Positions 58,101 to 64,000 of a stretch of DNA of 64,000 bases are shown piece by piece. Under the pieces are notes generated by a model. The model had not been told where the DNA came from. It saw nothing but the letters and a program-made list of their open reading frames with translations, and made no database searches. The stretch is from the NCBI GenBank assembly GCA_013396995.1, contig VWZP01007500.1:62001-126000 (forward strand), given 5' to 3'. The stretch comes from Dicaeum eximium (taxonomy: Eukaryota > Chordata > Aves > Passeriformes > Dicaeidae). The number at the start of each line of letters is the position of its first letter. Position 1 is the first letter of the stretch. Position numbers and translations under genes: made by a program.

Positions 58101-60752
58101 CTGCTGGAGCAGCGATTTCAACATTCCTAATAACCCGCCTCCTCCAAAAGCCTGGAGACCCTTCCAGGAGTCTGAAATGTTGCTAAACAAGCAGCACTTT
58201 AGGAGGGGGGCAGAGGGGGGGTCGCTGGAGGTGGGTGGCTCCTGCTGTGGGTGCTTTCGGGTTGCACTGGAGGGTTTCTTGCTGCCCCTCCAACACGTCC
58301 TGCTCTGGTGCTGCCCCACCGTGTGGCTCCGGGGGCTGGTCGGGTACCAAGATGTTGTCTGGGATTTCATAAACGCTTCTTTTTCTTGCTGCTGAGATTC
58401 CTAATGGCTCATGTCTGAGCGAGGGAGGAGGCTCTGACAGACTCCCCTTCTCCCCCGGCGTGGGAGGGCAGCCCCTCCTCGGGCACCAGGTGCTGGAAGC
58501 CCGGAGCTGGGTATATTAATATCTGCCATGTGATACCCTGCTCTGCAGGGAAAACACAGCATAACCATGGGAACTTTCTTCCTCAACCCCCTCAGCACGC
58601 CCCTCTAATCCAGGCAAGTCGCCCGGAGCCCTCGCGGTGATTAAAGTGTGTGTAATGAGCTCTGGAAATCCTGGGTGTCCCAGCAGTTCCCTCTGCCCTT
58701 CCTGGCGAGGGGATGTGTAACAGGCTTGTCATCGGGAGGCTCCCAGGGCTCACGTTGCAAGGAAAAACAACCAGACTTGGCAGCTGCCTGAGCTGTTTTG
58801 GGGTCTGCGCAGACAGGGAGCGAGGCTGTGGCCCGGCTCGAATGTCTGAGCTCCAAATAACCGCGCTGGGACACCCATGGTGCAGCTGCCGGCGATGCTG
58901 CGGGGCAGCTCTGCCCTTGCCCTGCCCCGCCTGGTGCCAGGGGCTCCCCGAGACCCAGCCGGAGGGACTTTGCTCCGTGTGGATGCCCCATGTGGCGGGG
59001 CTGAGCCGTGCCCGGCGGGTTTGGGAAGGGCTGGTGGTTATCGAGCAGCCGGGTGTGCCGGCACAGCCCTGGCCCCGGGGCGCCCGGCTTCTGGCAGCCG
59101 CGCCCAGGAGCGCCCTGCAGCCCTGCAAAGGCAGCACCGCACCTCCTGCCCCTCGTGGGTGCTCCAGTCCCGGTCCTGACAGCCCGAGCCCAGCTCCTTT
59201 TCCTGCCGCCGGGGCTGCCTGCCAAGCTGGGCTGGAGTTACTGGGCTGAGCTGCAGCTCCTGCCCCACAGCCTGGGGCTCCTGGTACAGCAGGCACGTCC
59301 CTCACTGAGGATTAAGAGTTTCTATCTGCATGTGAAATCTGTGACTTGTCCCCTTCAGCTTAGAGAGACTTGTGTTCCACAGTCTGCTTCCAGTAGCAGA
59401 AAGTGCAATTTCCAGTCTGGATGTGTTTGCACCAGTTTATTTCCATCTCTTTCCCTGCTAGCCTTGACTTAGCTGAGACAACAGAGCTCCTTCCCTGGAG
59501 CTTCCATACAGCCCTGGTCGAACCAGGTCACGGCTGCAGTGCTGGGGTTCCCCCTGCCAGGGCTGCCCTGGTTCTGTCCCAGAGCTCGTTCTGCTGCTGC
59601 CAGGAGCCCAGGGCATGGCTCATGGCTCGCTGTGGATGTATGATACAGGCTCCTACCTGTGCCTCTCTTCCCTGCCCAGGGGGCACAGCCAGACCCTGCG
59701 GCTCTGGGGAGGTCCTGATGTCTGTGGGCAGCATTTGCCTGTCCCATGTCCTGTGGCCAGCAGCCACCCTGTGATTCTCCTCCTTCACCTCAGCCCTTCT
59801 CCTTTGCTCCTCCAAGAACAAGAGCCTGCAGCCGAGGCTCCAAATTCCTGTGAGGAGCCTGGGAGACCTCTCACTTCAACCCAGAGAAGGGAATGGAGGA
59901 GAAACGAGGTTTGGAGGCTAATTCTGGCAGCATCACACATGAGAGAGATCAAAAACTCAGGGCAGGAGTACAAGAAAGGAGGGAAGCTGTTGCGTGCATG
60001 CTCCTGGAAGCCCCGGCAGCCCTGGTTCATGCATCCTGCACGTTATTTCTGTACCTACTTAAATTAAAACCAGCCTTGTCTTGTGGATGCTGACTGGAGC
60101 CAGGCAGTTCTTCTCCCCAGGGGAGAATCCAATTTTCACTCCATCTTGCTTGTGTTTTTGACCTGGAATGACTCTTCTTTTTATATTTAACAAACGCTCC
60201 CTCCGAGCCTTCTACCACACTGCACTTCTCACGCAGAGCTGGCGGAGTTGTGGCACACGGTGCCCCAAGGCAGGAGACCTTGGCTGGTTTCTCAAGGTGG
60301 GCATCTGCTTACCTGGGCTCTGGCCACCCCCCAGCAGAGCTGTGCTGTCACTCGACTGGAGGTGACACAAAGTTTGTGGGCAGAGCCCTGGCACGGCCAG
60401 AGCTGCTGTGGGAAAGGGGGGCTGGCTCCAAACCTGCTCCTGCACCCGCTGTGCCCTGGGGCTGGAAATGCCAAGGAAGAGCCATGGGCTGGTGCTGGCC
60501 ATGCCACAGCCAGCGGGGAGGGCACCGTGGGCTGTGGCACTGCTGCAGTCAGAGGAGGGACCCCACTCCCTGCAGCCCCTCACCCTCCTGCCCCCCAGTT
60601 TCTGGCAGATCCTTCACAGCTGGCTCTCCACAGGGGTAACCAGCTCCAGACTCAGTCCATCTTGCGGTGGTTTTGTGGGTACCACCATGGGCAGGGAACC
60701 GACCCCCCAGGGCCCTTTTGGGGGTAATTCCCTTGTGAGTTCTTGAGCAAGG

Positions 60753-61260
60753 TGTGAGACACAGGCACGACCCAAAGTTTTCTGTCTTCAGTCTCTGGTT
60801 TATTCTTATCTTATCTTATGGTTGTTTGAGGACCAGACTTAACATACGAGAAGCAGGGTACAAGAAGAGCAAATGGCCCCGAGAGTCTCAAACCAAGGCC
60901 TTTTAAAGATATAATATCCAATTGTCTTTTCACACATATATTGTTTTTACTTTATTACCAATAACTTCTTCTAATCTACATACATAGCATCCATGTCACT
61001 ATTGTTCTAAACCAATAACTATCTGCCACCTATGCTACAGAACATGGAATGAAAGAAGAAGAAGAAGATGAAACCACACCCAAAATCTTCCATTTTGGGT
61101 CCCTTTCATTCTCATATTAAATCCTAAAAATCCTAGATTTTTTTTCTAATAATCACTATTACTATCACTATCATCTATTTCACACTTTATGTTCTAACTC
61201 ATCCCAAAGCCTTGGCAGCCTTTGCCAGGGACGAAGGGTAAAAGCAGTGCTCTGCTGACA
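60753..61260 (-). mobile_element. Solo LTR of an endogenous retrovirus
   Basis: On the minus strand it begins TGTCAGCAGAGCACTG and ends GTGTCTCACA. Near the 3' end are a TATA-like TTTAAAAGG and a GATAAGATAAGAATAAACC segment holding AATAAA. It is AT-rich (508 bp) within GC-rich surroundings, which marks an insertion. No matching target duplication is evident, so the limits may be off by a few bases. Confidence 0.65.
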
Positions 61261-63081
61261 CTCAGGGCTTCTCAAAACAGGCAGGGATATACTCCCTGTG
61301 TCCTGGATTCCCACACATCTCCTCTGGGAACTGGGGCAGACCTGGCTCTAACAGCATAGCCCCAAACTCCCAGAGGTTCCCACCTCTAGGAATAATTAGC
61401 AACACTTCAGAGGTGCCTTGGGCCTGTCTAATTGAGGCTGCAGAGGCGCTTCCCTTCCTGCAGCACAGCCTTGCTCCCAAACCAGCCCTCTGCCAGTCCT
61501 CAACTAAAACCTCCCAGAGCTCAGGAGACACGGCGGGGGCCGAGCTGACAGGAAGGTAAATGGAGCTGAGGAATTTATTCATCCTGCACCTCTCCGTGCT
61601 CTGGGAAGCCCTGGAGAGGGCTTTGCCTGCCCTGGCTCGCCCGGGGCTGGGTGCTGACAGCAGCAGCAGACAGCGGCGATGTTTTGCTTTGAATTCCCTG
61701 CACTTGGTGAGCTCAGGGTATTCCACGTGTCTCCCTAGCAGGATGTGGGGCTTCTCCGGGGTTGTATAACTCACCCAGGGCACGGCTGCCCTGCTTTCAG
61801 CCACCCTCTGTACCTGCTCTCAACACCTGGCAGGGCAATTAGTCACTGATTACAGGCGGTGACGCAGGGCACCAGCCCAGCTCCTGCCCTCGCCCACGGG
61901 GCTGAGGGCCTGGCTGCCCTGGAGCAACGTGTCTCGTTCCTAATCCTGTGACTCCATCGTTAATCAGCCAGGATAAGAGAGTAAATAAATCCGGCACTGG
62001 AGACTGGTGCAGGACAGGATGAATATTCTATGAAGCGTACCCCTCTGTTTGTGGGTGCCACGTGCCAAATCCTCACAGGATGTGGAGAGGGAGCCCTGAG
62101 CTGTGGCATTAACTCCTGCCAGCAAACCTTTGGCTCTGGATCTCTGGATTCCCCGTGGTCCCCACCTGTGCTGCCCTCCCCAGGGACCAAGAGGATGGTG
62201 TGATGCTGACACAGGGAATGTGCTGGGCCTGGATGTCCCCAGCACGGAGGTGCCAGGCTTGGCTGCCACAGTGGGTGTGGAGGGGGATGGGGTTATTGCC
62301 CTCATCCCAAGCAAAGGAGTGGGGGTCCCTCTGTGTTTGGTGGCAGCGTGTTGCTGAGGGACAGCTCCTGCCAAGCAGCAGGGGAGCAGCAGCTGGGGGA
62401 ACCCCATTTGATTGCTGATGCAGCAGGACAACTTCCCCACCTCCAAACAGCATCCCAAGACCCCTTTTTTCACACCCCTGAGGGAAGCCAACCTCATTCC
62501 ATAGGGGTTTATAATAGGGAATAAAAAAATACTTTCTGCCTAAAGCGAAGCCAGGGAGTATTCAAAACTCATCTGCAGGCAGATTCCTCAAGCAGCACCA
62601 TGACTGAGGCAGCAGCCACGTCCGCAGGCTTCCAGACTTGTGTTGTACCAGGAAAATAAAATCCTGGATTAGCTGCACACCCACTTGCAGGACACTGCTG
62701 GGGCAGGCAGCTCCAGCTCTCTGCCCCGCAGGGCTCCAGGCTTGCTGGCTGTCCTTGGACGGCTCCCGGGGCTCAGGGTCCCCTGAGAAGGCTGTCAGAG
62801 CTTTCATTTCATTCTTAATCCAGAAAATAAGCAAATAAAAGCAGGATTCCGTTTTAGGCCTTTGAATCCTGGCGAGCTGAGTCCTTCGTGTGCTTGCCCG
62901 GCTGTGCTGTGGCACTGGGAGCAGAGGCTGGAGGGGCTGGAAAAGCAGGACAGGGTGACTTATTTTCATATGAGCTGAATTCCAGCTTTCACTCCAAATC
63001 CCCGTTTTTATGGACTTTTCCGCTGAAATCTGCTCCTGCCCGGGGCATGCCTGTGTAACCACTCCTCTCTGCATTCCTCAG

Positions 63082-63208
63082 ATTCTTATTCCGCTGGAGA
63101 CCGGATTGAAGACGGGGTCTGAGGTCCCTGGTGGAGGAAGGAGGCGAGGAGGAGGAGAAGGAGGAGGTTTCCCTTGGCCTCTAAGCTGCGAAACCGGAAA
63201 ACCAAACC
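63082..63208 (+). other. TNS4: TNS4 5' UTR part of first coding exon
   Basis: A strong acceptor (pyrimidine tract, then TTCCTCAG ending at 63081) precedes the TNS4 start by 127 bases, so the exon is likely to begin at 63082, with an untranslated first exon further upstream. A GGAGGA-rich tract lies at about 63134-63167. Confidence 0.6.
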
Positions 63209-63716
63209 ATGTCCCAGGTCATAGAATCCCACGTGCTGCGTGTGGGACAGACTGTGTGCATTTCCTCACCGGAGGAAAGCCGGAGCCTGCGCCCGGCGGG
63301 GTACCCGGGCTGCTCCGCGCTGCCGGGCAAGTACATCTACTACTCCACGGAGGCCTGGGCTGATCCCCCCGCCGTGGGGCACCCCAAGGCTCGCCTGCTC
63401 CCCAGCGGGAGGGCACTCGGAGCCCAGCCCCTCCCGTCGGAGCATGTGGCTGCTCACACGCAGGGGAAGCAGAATTCCCCATTGGAGAGACCCCCTGCCC
63501 CGTGCCAGCAGAAGGAGGAGGAGAACACCAGCACGGACCCCGAGGCTCAGCCCGTGTCTCCCTCCCTGGACATAACCTTAGAGGCTCTCAACCAGCTGAT
63601 GTTAGAAATCGACCCCACCTTTCAGCCGCTGCCGTGCAGGCCGGTGAAGGACGCGGCCCGGCCGCCTGCCCGGGGTGACACGGTGGCCACCAAGAAGCAG
63701 GAGCCCGAGGCGATAG
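63209..63716 (+). CDS. TNS4: TNS4 (tensin-4/Cten), first coding exon, partial gene
   Basis: Tensin-4 is a short tensin at focal adhesions that binds the integrin beta tail through its C-terminal SH2-PTB module. Only the N-terminal 169 codons are here. They start MSQVIESHVL, like human MSQV, and include the conserved segment DITLEALNQLMLEIDPTFQP at residues 121-140, matching human SLESLNQMILELDPTFQ. The exon ends at 63716, one base into a codon, before the donor GTGAGG at 63717; the SH2 and PTB exons lie beyond the window. The rest of the exon is Pro/Ser/Glu-rich and probably disordered. Location downstream of CCR7 on the same strand agrees with human synteny. An AT-rich LTR sits about 2 kb upstream. 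Confidence 0.9.
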
Positions 63717-64000
63717 GTGAGGCAAAGGCAGCGCTCGGGCCGTGGAGCTGGCACGGCTCCCATCTGGTGGAAATGCTCTGCCTGGGGCAGAGAGGGGCAC
63801 ACGCCTGTGCCCTGGCCCCACACGAGGTCCTGTGCTCCTGGGGAGGCTGGAAGTGGGCATCAGGGACATTCCCCGCTGTCCCCAGGGGGATCAGCGTGTT
63901 TCCTGACAGCAGGGTTCCACAGTAAGGAGCAGGACAGGCTGTGTATCCAAGTTAGGCTGTGTATCCAGTTAGGCTGTGCCTAACTCCGATGCTTCCATGG
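63717..64000 (+). other. TNS4: TNS4 intron (partial)
   Basis: Intronic sequence after the donor at 63717. Near 63939-63977 a GGCTGTGTATCCAGTTA-type unit is tandemly repeated two to three times. No further exon appears before the window ends. Confidence 0.7.

Larger units (their letters stand above)
39216..63080. other. CCR7-TNS4 spacer
   Basis: About 24 kb of mostly GC-rich DNA with no gene I can support. Contents: CR1 pieces at 43827, 45535 and 46660; GC minisatellites with an N at 46481; a long inverted repeat at 48515-49630; LTRs at 51771-52100 and 60753-61260; and CpG-denser patches near 47.4-48.3, 56.3-56.6 and 58.8-59.2 kb. Open frames up to 237 codons occur on both strands with no recognisable domain, as expected in GC-rich spacer. 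Non-coding exon 1 of TNS4 should lie somewhere towards the right end but cannot be placed. Confidence 0.6.

Noticed and set aside
58592..59305. 237-codon minus-strand open frame
   Set aside because: Low-complexity Gly/Ala/Pro/Arg composition in a CpG patch with competing plus-strand frames; no recognisable domain.
1..64000. CRISPR arrays, operons, prokaryotic mobile elements, tRNA and rRNA genes
   Set aside because: The DNA is from a vertebrate nuclear genome; none of these signatures was seen on either strand.

Overview
The window is vertebrate nuclear DNA from a bird, most likely a songbird. The evidence is interrupted genes with GT-AG introns, proteins nearly identical to vertebrate SMARCE1 and clearly orthologous to CCR7, KRT222 and TNS4, several CR1 LINE 3' ends (the dominant avian retroposon), and several LTRs of the kind frequent in passerine intergenic DNA. 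Four genes lie on the plus strand in the order KRT222 - SMARCE1 - CCR7 - TNS4. This is the same order and relative orientation as the human 17q21 block, so the segment is conserved synteny rather than a novel locus.

Layout. 1-1252: the last intron and last coding exon of KRT222. 1253-5200: AT-rich 3' UTR and spacer. 5200-6200: CpG island and promoter of SMARCE1, with a 48-bp minisatellite carrying E2F-like sites. 5983-21540: SMARCE1, complete, one non-coding and ten coding exons giving a predicted 412-aa protein, then a 3' UTR of about 1.3 kb. 21540-30290: spacer with two related LTRs, a CR1 and a G-quadruplex motif. 30300-39215: CCR7, complete, three exons giving a predicted 374-aa chemokine receptor, with a TATA box and a likely polyadenylation signal. 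39215-63080: about 24 kb of GC-rich spacer with no gene I can support; it holds CR1 fragments, GC-rich minisatellites with one unresolved base, a long inverted repeat with a 95-bp identical core, and two more LTRs. 63082-63716: the first coding exon of TNS4, which continues beyond the window.

The genes are neighbours by ancestry and do not form a pathway: a headless keratin-like protein, a BAF chromatin-remodelling subunit, a lymphoid homing receptor and a focal-adhesion adaptor. I found no RNA gene, CRISPR array or novel multi-gene system. The most unusual items are the inverted repeat near 48.5-49.6 kb and the minisatellite upstream of SMARCE1.
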